Source: Cellulophaga sp. RHA19 (GTDB lineage: Bacteria > Bacteroidota > Bacteroidia > Flavobacteriales > Flavobacteriaceae). Taken from it: DNA of 64,000 nt. Positions 26,423 through 35,034 of the stretch are shown piece after piece. Position 1 is the stretch's first letter. The number at the start of each line of letters is the position of its first letter. Location: the NCBI RefSeq assembly GCF_002813425.1, contig NZ_PHUL01000001.1, forward strand, positions 868,001 to 932,000, given 5' to 3'. The notes under the pieces are model-generated. The model was not told the origin of the DNA. It made no database searches and was given only the letters and a program-made list of their open reading frames with translations. The position numbers were made by a program, and so were the translations under genes.

Positions 26423-28531
26423 ATGAAAAAATTAATACCTACTTTCTTATTATTGTTGGCCTTTAGTGTGTCTGCGCAAGAAACACAGAAAGCAACTACA
26501 GTTACTGTTAATGAACCTATTGTAGATATGAGTTTGCCTATTGCAAATTTAAAAACTATAGATAGTAGTTTATATATAGATAATGTTGCAGAGGAAACTA
26601 CCACCTATAAAAAAAGTAAATTTTCTGCAAGTAACAGTAAGTTAATAAAAAAGGCTAATCAATATTTTGATATGCTATGGTATGCAGAAGCTGCACAATT
26701 GTATGAGCAAGCATTAGAAGATAATGAAGAAAATTACACTAAAGAAATTTTGCAAAAAGCAGGGGACTCTCATTATTATAACACAAATATGGAGAGAGCT
26801 TACCACTGGTATCAAATTTTATATGACTCTTATAGAGATGATTTAACTGCTGATGAAATTTTTAAATATTCTCATTCGCTTAAAGGAAATGGTAAATATG
26901 GTAAAGCAAAGCGTTTTATGCGTTTGTATAACCGTATGAAAGATAAAGAACCAGAAATTATTGATTTAGAAGCTGATGAAGCGGCAAGAAATGAGCAAAT
27001 TTTAGATGCAATTTTAAAGAGAGAACCTAAGTTTGGACTTAAAAACTTGAATATAAACACAGAAAACTCTGATTTTTCTCCAATGTTCTATAACAAAGAA
27101 GAAATAGTGTTTGCATCTGCAAAAGATTCTTCTTTTTTTAATACTAGAAGATACAAATGGAACAACCAACCGTACTTAGATTTATATGTAGCAAAAGTTA
27201 ATCAGCAATCTGACGAGTTAAAAGACGCTATTAAGTTTTCTAAAAATGTAAACACCAAATACCATGAGGCTTCTGTTACCTTTTCTCCTGATAATAAAAC
27301 GATGTATTTTACCAGAAACAACTATGGTAAAAAATTAAAAAGAGATAAAAACGGTATAAACAACCTTAAGCTATATATGTCTAAAAAAATAAATGGCGAA
27401 TGGTCTGAGGCTGTAGAGTTACCATTTAATAGTGATGATTACTCTACTGGACACCCAGCATTAAGTGCAGATGGTAAAAAATTATACTTTGTATCTGATA
27501 TGCCAGGTAGTATTGGAGAAACGGACATTTTTGTGGTTGATGTTTTAGAAGACGGTTTATTTTCTTCTCCAAAAAATTTAGGACCAGAAATTAATACAGA
27601 GCAAAAAGAAATGTTCCCTTTTATAAACGATAAAAAACTATACTTTTCATCTAATGGCCATGTAGGCTTAGGAGGACTAGATGTTTATGAAGTTGCTTAT
27701 GACGAGGAAGGCTTTAAAGATGTTATAAATCTTGGACAGCCAATTAATAGTAATAAAGATGATTTTTCTTATATAATTAATGAAGAAACACAAAAAGGAT
27801 ACTTTGCATCTAACAGAAAAGGCGGCAAAGGTGATGATGATATTTACTCATTTAAAAACTTATTAGTAGAAGAAGTTATTGAAAATGCAATAGCAGGTGT
27901 GGTTACAGAAATTGTAACAGGAGAGCTATTACCTAACGCATTGGTTACTTTATTAGACGAAAACAATATTAAACTTAAAGAAGTTGTAACCGCAGATGAT
28001 GGTAGTTTTGTTTTTGAAGATTTAGAGAGTAATACCAAATATAAGTTGCAGGCTAATAAAGAAACTTTTTTCGATGAAGAGCTAGATACAGCAACTAAAG
28101 AAAATCAAGTAGTAAATGCAGATATTGCAATGAGAAAGTTGCATGATATGATTGCTATTGAAAATGGAATTAAGAAACTTAAAACAGAAAAAATATTCTT
28201 TGATTTTGATAAGTCTTACATTAGACAAGATGCCAGCATAGAGCTAGACAAACTTGTAGAAGTTATGACTGAATACCCTAATATGAAAATTAAAATTGAA
28301 TCGCACACAGATGTAAGGGGTAATGATGCCTACAACAAATTTTTATCAGACAGGAGAGCTAAATCTACCAGAAAATATATCATCTCTAAAGGTATAGATG
28401 CTAGTAGAATTGTTAGTGCAATAGGTTATGGAGAAGAACAGTTAATTAATGAGTGTGAAGACGGTGTAAGCTGTTCAAGAGAAAAACATCAAGAAAACAG
28501 ACGATCAGAATTTATAATAGTAGATATGTAA
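26423..28531 (+). CDS. OmpA family protein with TPR, PD40 and carboxypeptidase-regulatory-like domains
   Basis: This 702-residue exported protein starts at the ATG 10 bases after the PorP/SprF stop, where MKKLIPTFLLLLAFSVSAQ forms a signal peptide; the frame is open further upstream but that would overlap the previous gene. A helical TPR-like part (about 70-190) is followed by PD40/WD40-like beta-propeller repeats (about 210-480, e.g. GHPALSADGKKLYFVSDMPG), a carboxypeptidase-regulatory-like domain (about 488-560) and an OmpA peptidoglycan-binding domain (590-702, FFDFDKSYIRQDA ... IESHTDVRGND). The protein probably links the outer-membrane adhesin complex to peptidoglycan. It closes the adhesin-SprF-OmpA triplet. 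Confidence 0.92.
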   Translation: MKKLIPTFLLLLAFSVSAQETQKATTVTVNEPIVDMSLPIANLKTIDSSLYIDNVAEETTTYKKSKFSASNSKLIKKANQYFDMLWYAEAAQLYEQALEDNEENYTKEILQKAGDSHYYNTNMERAYHWYQILYDSYRDDLTADEIFKYSHSLKGNGKYGKAKRFMRLYNRMKDKEPEIIDLEADEAARNEQILDAILKREPKFGLKNLNINTENSDFSPMFYNKEEIVFASAKDSSFFNTRRYKWNNQPYLDLYVAKVNQQSDELKDAIKFSKNVNTKYHEASVTFSPDNKTMYFTRNNYGKKLKRDKNGINNLKLYMSKKINGEWSEAVELPFNSDDYSTGHPALSADGKKLYFVSDMPGSIGETDIFVVDVLEDGLFSSPKNLGPEINTEQKEMFPFINDKKLYFSSNGHVGLGGLDVYEVAYDEEGFKDVINLGQPINSNKDDFSYIINEETQKGYFASNRKGGKGDDDIYSFKNLLVEEVIENAIAGVVTEIVTGELLPNALVTLLDENNIKLKEVVTADDGSFVFEDLESNTKYKLQANKETFFDEELDTATKENQVVNADIAMRKLHDMIAIENGIKKLKTEKIFFDFDKSYIRQDASIELDKLVEVMTEYPNMKIKIESHTDVRGNDAYNKFLSDRRAKSTRKYIISKGIDASRIVSAIGYGEEQLINECEDGVSCSREKHQENRRSEFIIVDM

Positions 28532-28552
28532 TATTATAAAACAAAAATATAA

Positions 28553-28602
28553 TGTAATATATATAAGCTTCTAGATTATTCTAAAAGTTTATATATATTA
28601 CA
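28553..28602 (+). terminator. Long perfect-looking hairpin after the adhesin operon
   Basis: Two 23-base arms (28553-28575 and 28580-28602) pair around a TTAT loop with one mismatch and one G-T pair. The stem is very AT-rich and no T run follows, so it may protect the 3' end of the operon RNA or terminate weakly. It lies 21 bases after the OmpA-family stop. Confidence 0.5.
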
Positions 28603-28791
28603 AATCTTATACAGAATAAAGACTTTACCTACAAAAGAAATTGTGAGCTAACTACCTGATAATGTAGTTCATCGATGATTTATTTTAAACTTATAGATAG
28701 AACCTTTTTATAATACCATTTAACTAGAATTATTGCTTTGTAACGAGGCCTTTTGCGACATTTACTACTTAATTAATTTAAATGCACGCTC

Positions 28792-28962
28792 ATGAAAGGA
28801 ATTTTACTTTGTAAAGAAATCTATGTAAATGGATTTAAAAACCTTGGGCACTTTATTTTAAAAAACTATTTCAAGATGTTTTCTTGGTTTTGTTTTACAT
28901 TAATCGTTATTGCAGCTTATGCTTTAATGTATAGAGTGCTAACCGGGTACGCTTTTGTTTAA
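28792..28962 (+). CDS. Small membrane protein, DUF6747-like (56 aa)
   Basis: The ATG at 28792 opens a 56-codon frame, MKGILLCKEIYVNGFKNL..., with one transmembrane helix (WFCFTLIVIAAYALMYRVLTGYAFV). The shape (EIYVxGFxNLGHFILKNYFK then a helix ending in TGYAF) resembles the small Flavobacteriaceae family I know as DUF6747, function unknown. A strong hairpin terminator follows at 29044. It sits alone between the adhesin operon and the convergent DUF4837 gene. The family name is from memory; that it is a real gene is supported by its protein-like composition and the following terminator. Confidence 0.65.
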   Translation: MKGILLCKEIYVNGFKNLGHFILKNYFKMFSWFCFTLIVIAAYALMYRVLTGYAFV

Positions 28963-29043
28963 ATAGGCAAAAAGATTTAAACAAAAGACACAAATTAAAA
29001 GGCTAACCAATTGCATTTAAGAGTGCAATACTATGTGAAAATT

Positions 29044-29073
29044 AAAGGCTCCAATTTATTGGAGCCTTTTTAG
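29044..29073. terminator. Bidirectional rho-independent terminator
   Basis: AAAGGCTCCAA and TTGGAGCCTTT pair around a TTA-rich loop, with A residues before and T residues after. It lies between the convergent small membrane-protein gene and the DUF4837 gene and can serve both strands. Confidence 0.85.
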
Positions 29074-29097
29074 TTTTAATATGTAGTAAGTTTAAAC

Positions 29098-30099
29098 TTA
29101 ATTAGAAGTCTTCTTAGGCACAAACTTTAATGTTTTAATAATAGCTTCCAGCTCAAACATAAAGTCTCTTTTAACAGCTGCAGGAGCAAATGTAAAGCCT
29201 TCTACAACTAATTTACGTTTGTTAGCTTCATCATTAATAATATAAGAAACATATGGGCCAGCCATAGAGTAGTTATATATTTCCCAACGACCTCTAACCT
29301 CAGCAGCTTTTTTACCGCCAATTTCTGCAGGGAAAACAGAAGGTGCAAAAGCTTTTTCTGTATCCATATATGTACCTTCATTAGGGCCTGGTATGTATTT
29401 TTTTCCAATAGAATCTCTTTTGCTAACAATATCACTTATAAAAGTGGCGTCATTATTAAATGAGTTCCAAGGAAGAGCATACACAATTAAGTTCATTGTT
29501 CCATTTTTAATATCTCTATCTAACCAAACAAAATTATCATCAGCTCTACCAACACTATAAACAGAAGGTATGTCCATTGTCACACCAAAAGTATCTTCTA
29601 TGGTTGTGTCTTCTAATAAAGAACGCTTAAAATTGCCCTGTGTTAATTTAAGGTCTGCCTTATTAAATTCTGATATTATATGATCTGCTTTCTCATTTAT
29701 AGTTTCTATAAGCGCATCCTCTGTTGGCGCCACAACTACGGCAACATTTTGTGGGCGAGCGTATGTATTATGGTTTATGTATGATAAACTAGTTGTATCC
29801 TTTTTTTGAACCACTAAAATAGATCTAGACTTACGAACTGCACCAGTAAAAACTGTCTCTGGTAAGTGGCGTAATGTAAAAATTGGTTCGTTCCAAGCAA
29901 TACCAACTACAGATGCAGCAAAATGATCTCTAACAATGTCTCCTACCTTACCTTCCCAAAGCTCATTACTCATTACTACCGTAAGTGAGTTTACTTGCCC
30001 TATTGAAGCCGGTGTAAAATCTTGTTTGGTACTTGCACCATCTTTACATGAAGTTAGTGCCAAGGTAATGGCAAAAACTAAAATTGAAAACTTTCTCAT
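29098..30099 (-). CDS. DUF4837 family lipoprotein
   Basis: This 333-residue protein has a lipoprotein signal peptide with lipobox LALTSC (C18). The remainder matches the Bacteroidota family DUF4837: NSLTVVMSNELWEGKVGDIVRDHFAA near the mature N-terminus, then RSILVV, DIPSVYSV and FVWLDRDI, and a C-terminal AEVRGRWEIYNYSMAGPYVSYI block. The function of the family is unknown. It follows the MltD-like transglycosylase gene by 24 bases on the same strand, so an envelope role is plausible by association. Confidence 0.85.
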   Translation of the reverse strand: MRKFSILVFAITLALTSCKDGASTKQDFTPASIGQVNSLTVVMSNELWEGKVGDIVRDHFAASVVGIAWNEPIFTLRHLPETVFTGAVRKSRSILVVQKKDTTSLSYINHNTYARPQNVAVVVAPTEDALIETINEKADHIISEFNKADLKLTQGNFKRSLLEDTTIEDTFGVTMDIPSVYSVGRADDNFVWLDRDIKNGTMNLIVYALPWNSFNNDATFISDIVSKRDSIGKKYIPGPNEGTYMDTEKAFAPSVFPAEIGGKKAAEVRGRWEIYNYSMAGPYVSYIINDEANKRKLVVEGFTFAPAAVKRDFMFELEAIIKTLKFVPKKTSN

Positions 30100-30123
30100 C
30101 TGATTAAAAAATTGGTTTAACGG

Positions 30124-31740
30124 TTATATTTTTTTTGTAGAACAATCGCACAACATAATTTTTGCGCCTACTTTTAAATTCTTACCACTAATACCGTTCC
30201 AATCTTTTAAATTATCTACAGAAATTCCAGAATATTTTTGAGAAATAGTCCAAAGTGAATCTCCAGATTGTACTGTATGCGTTTTAGCACCAGGCGGAAT
30301 AGGCTTTTGTTTAGTTTGTGGCTTTGCAGATGCTACGGCTTTAGAGTTTCTAGAAAAAATAGTTAATCGCTGACCAATTCTTAAATTGTTGCTACGCAAA
30401 CCATTCCATCTTTTAATTTCACTTACTCTAACCCCAAACTTCTCTGCAATTTTACCAAGAAAATCACCACTTCTAACTCTATATCTAGATTGCGACTCTG
30501 CCTGCACTAATTTAGGCATTGGTTTTTCAATCTTTTTTAATTCTTCCTCTGCAAGTGCATAAACAGCATCTTCATTAGATACAAATTTACCCATTACACT
30601 TGTTGGCAAACGTAAAGCGTGATTTCTATCTTCCTGAAAAGGAATAATATTTAGTTTATAAGAAGGGTTTAAAACCTCTAAGTCCTCTACGCTTACGTTT
30701 GTAAACCTAGAAATTTGATCAAAAGTCAGCATACTTTTTACGTGTACTGTATCTGTTTCAAAATAAGGACGCTCTACAACCTCACCATAAATACCGTGTT
30801 CTTTAGCGTACTCAAAAATATACATTGTTGCTAAAAATGCAGGTACGTAACCTGCTGTTTCTCTTGGTAAATGGTTTCTAATGTTCCAGTAATTGGTGTA
30901 ACCACCAGAACGTCTAATAGCTTTGTTTACGTTTCCTGGTCCAGAGTTATATGCTGCTAACGCTAAATCCCAATCGTTATAAATGCTATATAAGCGCGTT
31001 AAATACTCACAAGCAGCTCTTGTAGATTTTATGGGGTCGCTACGTTCATCTACATAACTGTTTACTTCTAGGTTTTGTTCTTTACCTGTACCGTACATAA
31101 ACTGCCAAAGTCCTGTGGCTCCTACTCTAGATCTTGCTCTTGGGTTTAATGCAGACTCTACAATTGCCAAATATTTCATTTCTAATGGCATATTAAAGTT
31201 ATCTAACTCCTGCTCAAACATAGGAAAGTAAAACTGACTCACAGTTTGCATACGCTCCATTAAACCTCTGTTACGGGTTAAGTAAGACTTAATTACACGC
31301 TCCAAAGACTCGTTATACTCTACATTAAATGGTGTTTTAGCATTTAAACGTGCTAACCTAGCTTTTAAAGTGTCTGTTGGCAAATCTGTAAAACTGACTG
31401 GTATATTCTCTATGCGCTCGTTGGCAATTTTATTATAAATGGTATCAAACAAAGAAGCGCTTTCTTTAATTTGTTTTAACCAAGCTTTGTCATAATCAGC
31501 AGCATTTTTATAGTCTGATAATTGATACTTTGTTCCCGATGAATCATCAGAAACAAGCGCAATTATAGGTTGTACTTTTTGCGGTACATCCTGTTGTTTT
31601 TTTGCAATTGAATCAACAGTGTCGTTCTTTACAACACTTAAAATCTCTGTGCTTATAGACGTGGTTACAATGCTATCTTTTTCTTGTGCAAAAATAGCGG
31701 TACCCGAAAACAGCAGTACTCCTAAAAAAATACGTTTCAT
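30124..31740 (-). CDS. MltD-like lytic transglycosylase with two LysM domains
   Basis: This 538-residue exported enzyme has a signal peptide (MKRIFLGVLLFSGTAIFAQ). Its SLT (lysozyme-like) domain at about 175-320 carries catalytic Glu E195 in LAIVESALNPRARSRVGATGLWQFM, and the LALAAYNSGPGNVNKAI motif follows. Two LysM peptidoglycan-binding repeats lie near 421-465 (RYRVRSGDFLGKIAEKFGV) and 488-533 (THTVQSGDSLWTISQKYSG). It would cleave glycan strands of peptidoglycan to form anhydromuropeptides. It is probably cotranscribed with the DUF4837 lipoprotein gene downstream. Confidence 0.93.
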   Translation of the reverse strand: MKRIFLGVLLFSGTAIFAQEKDSIVTTSISTEILSVVKNDTVDSIAKKQQDVPQKVQPIIALVSDDSSGTKYQLSDYKNAADYDKAWLKQIKESASLFDTIYNKIANERIENIPVSFTDLPTDTLKARLARLNAKTPFNVEYNESLERVIKSYLTRNRGLMERMQTVSQFYFPMFEQELDNFNMPLEMKYLAIVESALNPRARSRVGATGLWQFMYGTGKEQNLEVNSYVDERSDPIKSTRAACEYLTRLYSIYNDWDLALAAYNSGPGNVNKAIRRSGGYTNYWNIRNHLPRETAGYVPAFLATMYIFEYAKEHGIYGEVVERPYFETDTVHVKSMLTFDQISRFTNVSVEDLEVLNPSYKLNIIPFQEDRNHALRLPTSVMGKFVSNEDAVYALAEEELKKIEKPMPKLVQAESQSRYRVRSGDFLGKIAEKFGVRVSEIKRWNGLRSNNLRIGQRLTIFSRNSKAVASAKPQTKQKPIPPGAKTHTVQSGDSLWTISQKYSGISVDNLKDWNGISGKNLKVGAKIMLCDCSTKKI

Positions 31741-31764
31741 TTAAATTTTCTTTTGGTTAGTTTA

Positions 31765-31835
31765 GTTGATTGCTTGGTAAAGTCGTGTTTTTTTATTTAA
31801 AAATAAAATTTTTAACGCTTTTAAAAGCAATCAAC
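31765..31835. repeat. Spaced 11-bp inverted repeat between pgk and the transglycosylase gene
   Basis: GTTGATTGCTT at 31765-31775 is exactly inverted as AAGCAATCAAC at 31825-31835, 49 bases apart. The right arm overlaps a 12-base palindrome GCTTTTAAAAGC (31818-31829), which may be part of the pgk terminator. A regulatory site for the transglycosylase gene or a long-loop hairpin is possible. Confidence 0.5.
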
Positions 31836-31854
31836 AATTGTGCCTAACCTTATT

Positions 31855-33045
31855 TTAAGCGGTAATTGCAGCTATTCCTGGTAAAGATTTACCTTCTAAG
31901 CTTTCTAACATTGCACCACCACCAGTAGATACGTAGCTTACCTTGTCTTGAAAACCAAATTGCTTAACAGCAGCAACAGAGTCTCCACCACCAACTAAAG
32001 AAAATGCTCCATTTTGTGTAGCTTCGGTAATATAATTTCCTATTTCTATAGTTCCTTTAGCATAGCTTTCCATTTCAAAAACGCCAATTGGTCCGTTCCA
32101 TAAAATAGTTTTAGACTTTAAAATTACTTCTTTAAAAATCTCTAAAGTTTTTGGTCCGGCATCTAAACCTTGCCATCCTTCTTCAATTTTATCTACATCT
32201 GTAATTTTAGTATTTGCTGTGTTGCTAAACTCATCTGCAGCAATAACATCTACAGGAATATGCACCTCAACACCTTTTTCTTTTGCTTGCTTTAAAATAT
32301 CTAGAGCAAGTTCCATTTTATCATCTTCACAGATAGAGTCGCCCACTTGTCCGCCTTGTGCTTTTACAAATGTGTACGTCATACCACCACCAATAATTAA
32401 ATGGTCTACTTTATCTAATATATTTTCTATAATTGTAATTTTAGAAGATACTTTTGCGCCTCCTAAAATTGCAGTAACTGGCTTTTCTCCAGTTTGCATT
32501 ACTTTATCTATAGCTTCAATTTCTTTAGCTAATAAAGATCCAAAACACTTACTTTCTGGAAAAAATTTAGCAACAACTGTTGTAGATGCATGTGCTCTGT
32601 GGGCTGTACCAAAAGCATCATTTATATAAACATCTCCTAGTTTAGATAATTGTTCTGCAAAAGCCTCACCACCTTTTTCTTCTTCAGCATTAAAACGTAA
32701 ATTTTCTATAAGTAATACTTGCCCGTTTTCTAAATTAGTGGCAGCTGTTTCTGCTTCTTCTCCAACAGGAGTAGACACAAAATTTACTTGCACACCTAAC
32801 ACATCAGAAACAGTACTGCAAATGTGCTCTAAAGATAAATCTGGCACAACTTGTCCTTTTGGTCTTCCTAAATGGCTCATTAAAACAACACTACCACCAT
32901 CTTCTAACACTTTTATTATTGTTGGCTTTGCAGCTTCAATACGGTTAGTATCTGTTACATTAAAATTTTCATCCATAGGAACATTAAAATCTACACGGAT
33001 TAATGCTCTCTTGTTTTCAAAATTAAAATCGTTTATTGTTTTCAT
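31855..33045 (-). CDS. pgk: Phosphoglycerate kinase
   Basis: This 396-residue glycolytic enzyme transfers phosphate between 1,3-bisphosphoglycerate and ADP in the cytoplasm. [20 protein letters not shown] is the family signature; [34 protein letters not shown] and [11 protein letters not shown] follow in order, and the C-terminal [13 protein letters not shown] and [16 protein letters not shown] form the nucleotide site. Length is standard. A -7-like box lies 45 bases upstream, and the gene is divergent from holB. Confidence 0.97.
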   Translation of the reverse strand: MKTINDFNFENKRALIRVDFNVPMDENFNVTDTNRIEAAKPTIIKVLEDGGSVVLMSHLGRPKGQVVPDLSLEHICSTVSDVLGVQVNFVSTPVGEEAETAATNLENGQVLLIENLRFNAEEEKGGEAFAEQLSKLGDVYINDAFGTAHRAHASTTVVAKFFPESKCFGSLLAKEIEAIDKVMQTGEKPVTAILGGAKVSSKITIIENILDKVDHLIIGGGMTYTFVKAQGGQVGDSICEDDKMELALDILKQAKEKGVEVHIPVDVIAADEFSNTANTKITDVDKIEEGWQGLDAGPKTLEIFKEVILKSKTILWNGPIGVFEMESYAKGTIEIGNYITEATQNGAFSLVGGGDSVAAVKQFGFQDKVSYVSTGGGAMLESLEGKSLPGIAAITA

Positions 33046-33089
33046 AATGTGCGCTTGTTAAAATTTAGCTTCGTTAGACTTACAGACAC

Positions 33090-33097
33090 CAAATGTA
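33090..33097 (-). promoter_or_regulatory. Putative -7 element of pgk
   Basis: The minus-strand TACATTTG fits TAnnTTTG and lies 45 bases before the pgk ATG. No clear TTG is seen at -33. The remaining intergenic DNA up to holB shows nothing else I can name. Confidence 0.4.
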
Positions 33098-33307
33098 AAG
33101 ATTTAAGTATTGCATATAAAACCATTAACAGTATTTTTAGCTTTGTACAGTGTAAACGCAGTATCATTATCATAAAATTTCTTTTTGCCTCTGTTTTTTA
33201 TGGTTTATTCATTTTTTTGAAACTCAATTTTTAAAAAATGAAAATTACTAAAGCTACACTCTTGTATTTTTAAAGTCTAGCAGTATTTTTAATTTGGTTC
33301 ATTTGCA

Positions 33308-33315
33308 TATCTTTG
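33308..33315 (+). promoter_or_regulatory. Putative -7 element of holB, almost abutting the ATG
   Basis: TATCTTTG is followed by only five bases before the ATG at 33321. If used, the message would be leaderless or nearly so, and the longer in-frame TTG start at 33294 could not be translated. Confidence 0.45.
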
Positions 33316-33320
33316 ACGAT

Positions 33321-34472
33321 ATGCAGTTTCAAGATATTTTAGGACTTTCTCATATAAAAAAGCACTTGTGTTTAAGTGCAGATGCTGGCCGTATACCACA
33401 CGCACAACTTTTTGTTGGTAATGAGGGTTGCGGTACTCTGCCAATGGCAATTGCATATGCTCAATATTTATTATGTAAAAATGTAAACGGAGAAAATACT
33501 GGTGGTATAGAGGCTTGTAATTTAAAGTGCGGAAATTTATCGCATCCAGATCTACATTTTGCTTTTCCGGTTACTAATTCTGATAAAGTTAAGAGTCACG
33601 CTGTTAGTAACCACTACATGCAAGATTGGCGCGAGTTTGTAAACCACCAACCTTATGGTAATTTGTTTGATTGGTACCGACTTATTGGTATTGAAAAAAA
33701 ACAAGGTCAAATTGGGGTAGACGAAGCACAAGATATTGTACGTAAGCTAACTTTAAAATCTTATGAAGGTGGTTATAAGGTGATGATTATGTGGATGGCT
33801 GATAAAATGAACATAGCAGCTGCTAACAAATTACTTAAACTAATTGAAGAGCCACCAGAAAAAACTGTGTTTATATTAATTGCTGAAGATGAAGAGCAAA
33901 TTATACAAACCATACGCTCTAGGTGCCAAATTTTACATTTTCCTCCACTAGCAGAAAATGCAATAACGTCTGCATTAATTGCAAAAGGATTAGACCAACA
34001 AACCGCTTTTAAAATTGCTCATGAATCTAATGGTAATTTTAATAAAGCACTAGATTTAATGAATAATGACTCTGAAGATTTGGTGTTTGAAAAATGGTTT
34101 GTGCAATGGGTACGTACAGCCTTTAGAGCAAAAGGTAACAAAGCTGCAATACAAGATTTAATTTTGTGGAGCAATGAAATTGCTAAGACAGGAAGAGAAA
34201 CACAAAAGAAATTTTTAACGTATTGTATGGCTATAATGCGCCAAGCAATGCTGGTAAATTACAATACAAACGAGCTTGCTTTTATGGAAATACACGTAGA
34301 AGGTTTTAAGCTAGAAAAATTTGCCCCGTTTATACATGAAAATAATATTGTAGACATTATTACAGAGCTAGAAACAGCAATGTACCATATAGAACGTAAT
34401 GGAAATGCAAAATTAATTTTAACAGATTTATCTATAAAACTAACAAGATTTTTACACAAAAAACCAAGCTAA
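33321..34472 (+). CDS. holB: DNA polymerase III subunit delta' (clamp-loader AAA protein)
   Basis: This 383-residue protein has the N-terminal delta' signature MQFQDILGLSHIKKHL ... GRIPHAQLFVGNEGCGTLPMAIAYAQYLL; the P-loop lacks the usual Lys, as is common for delta', which does not hydrolyse ATP. A Cys-bearing insertion (NLKCGNLSHPDLHFAFPV) and IGVDEAQDIVRKLTLKSYEGGYKVMIMWMADKMNIAAANKLLKLIEEPPEKTVFILI follow, and the SRC motif is TIRSRCQILHF. I prefer the ATG at 33321 over the upstream TTG because the protein then begins at the conserved MQF and a promoter box ends just before it. It heads a run of four same-strand genes. Confidence 0.9.
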   Translation: MQFQDILGLSHIKKHLCLSADAGRIPHAQLFVGNEGCGTLPMAIAYAQYLLCKNVNGENTGGIEACNLKCGNLSHPDLHFAFPVTNSDKVKSHAVSNHYMQDWREFVNHQPYGNLFDWYRLIGIEKKQGQIGVDEAQDIVRKLTLKSYEGGYKVMIMWMADKMNIAAANKLLKLIEEPPEKTVFILIAEDEEQIIQTIRSRCQILHFPPLAENAITSALIAKGLDQQTAFKIAHESNGNFNKALDLMNNDSEDLVFEKWFVQWVRTAFRAKGNKAAIQDLILWSNEIAKTGRETQKKFLTYCMAIMRQAMLVNYNTNELAFMEIHVEGFKLEKFAPFIHENNIVDIITELETAMYHIERNGNAKLILTDLSIKLTRFLHKKPS

Positions 34473-34476
34473 AAAA

Positions 34477-34878
34477 ATGACAAACGTACACGAAAATATT
34501 ACTGAAATTCTATTATTAATCTTTTTAATTATTACTTTTTTACAAAGTGGTTTTGATAAAGTTGCAGACTGGAAAGGAAACTTGTCTTGGTTAACCGGGC
34601 ATTTTAGTGAAACGCCTTTAAAAAACACGGTTCCTTTACTGTTAGGAATTATTTTGGTTATAGAAGTTATTGCTGGTGCTCTTTGTGCTGTTGGTGTAGT
34701 ACAGTTTATTTTAGACGGACAAAGTAATATGGCTATTTACGGTACAATTTTGTCATGTATTACTTTATTATTTTTGTTATTTGGACAACGTATTGCAAAG
34801 GATTATGAAGGCGCAAAAACTATAGTTATTTACTTTATGCCTACAATATTTCTTCTATATCTTTTAGCCAATAAATAG
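34477..34878 (+). CDS. DoxX-like four-helix membrane protein
   Basis: This 133-residue protein has four predicted transmembrane helices. The first contains FLQSGFDKVADWKGNL, and LGIILVIEVIAGALCAVGVVQF follows, the usual DoxX family layout. The family is widespread and mostly uncharacterised; some members take part in thiosulfate or redox chemistry. It starts 4 bases after holB and is followed by a 50-residue membrane protein and a kinase-like gene. The substrate is unknown. Confidence 0.75.
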   Translation: MTNVHENITEILLLIFLIITFLQSGFDKVADWKGNLSWLTGHFSETPLKNTVPLLLGIILVIEVIAGALCAVGVVQFILDGQSNMAIYGTILSCITLLFLLFGQRIAKDYEGAKTIVIYFMPTIFLLYLLANK

Positions 34879-34881
34879 ATT

Positions 34882-35034
34882 ATGACGAAAAAAAAATTTG
34901 AACTTTTAATGCTGTTGCTAGTTGTAGTAATGGCATTTAGTTTTTTATATTTTGAAATAACAACCTACAATTTCCTGATCCTAATTCCGGCTGCGGCATA
35001 CGTTGCAAGCGGAAGATTATTTTTTAAAAAATGA
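34882..35034 (+). CDS. Small membrane protein of unknown function (50 aa)
   Basis: The ATG at 34882, 3 bases after the DoxX-like stop, opens a 50-codon frame MTKKKFELLMLLLVVVMAF... with two hydrophobic segments and a basic C-terminus (GRLFFKK). Its TGA overlaps the ATG of the next gene in an ATGA arrangement. The tight packing on both sides is the main evidence that it is translated. I do not recognise the family. Confidence 0.65.
   Translation: MTKKKFELLMLLLVVVMAFSFLYFEITTYNFLILIPAAAYVASGRLFFKK

Noticed and set aside
33049..33234. 61-codon plus-strand frame between pgk and holB
   Set aside because: It overlaps the pgk promoter region, has no neighbours in frame, and its composition is that of AT-rich intergenic DNA.
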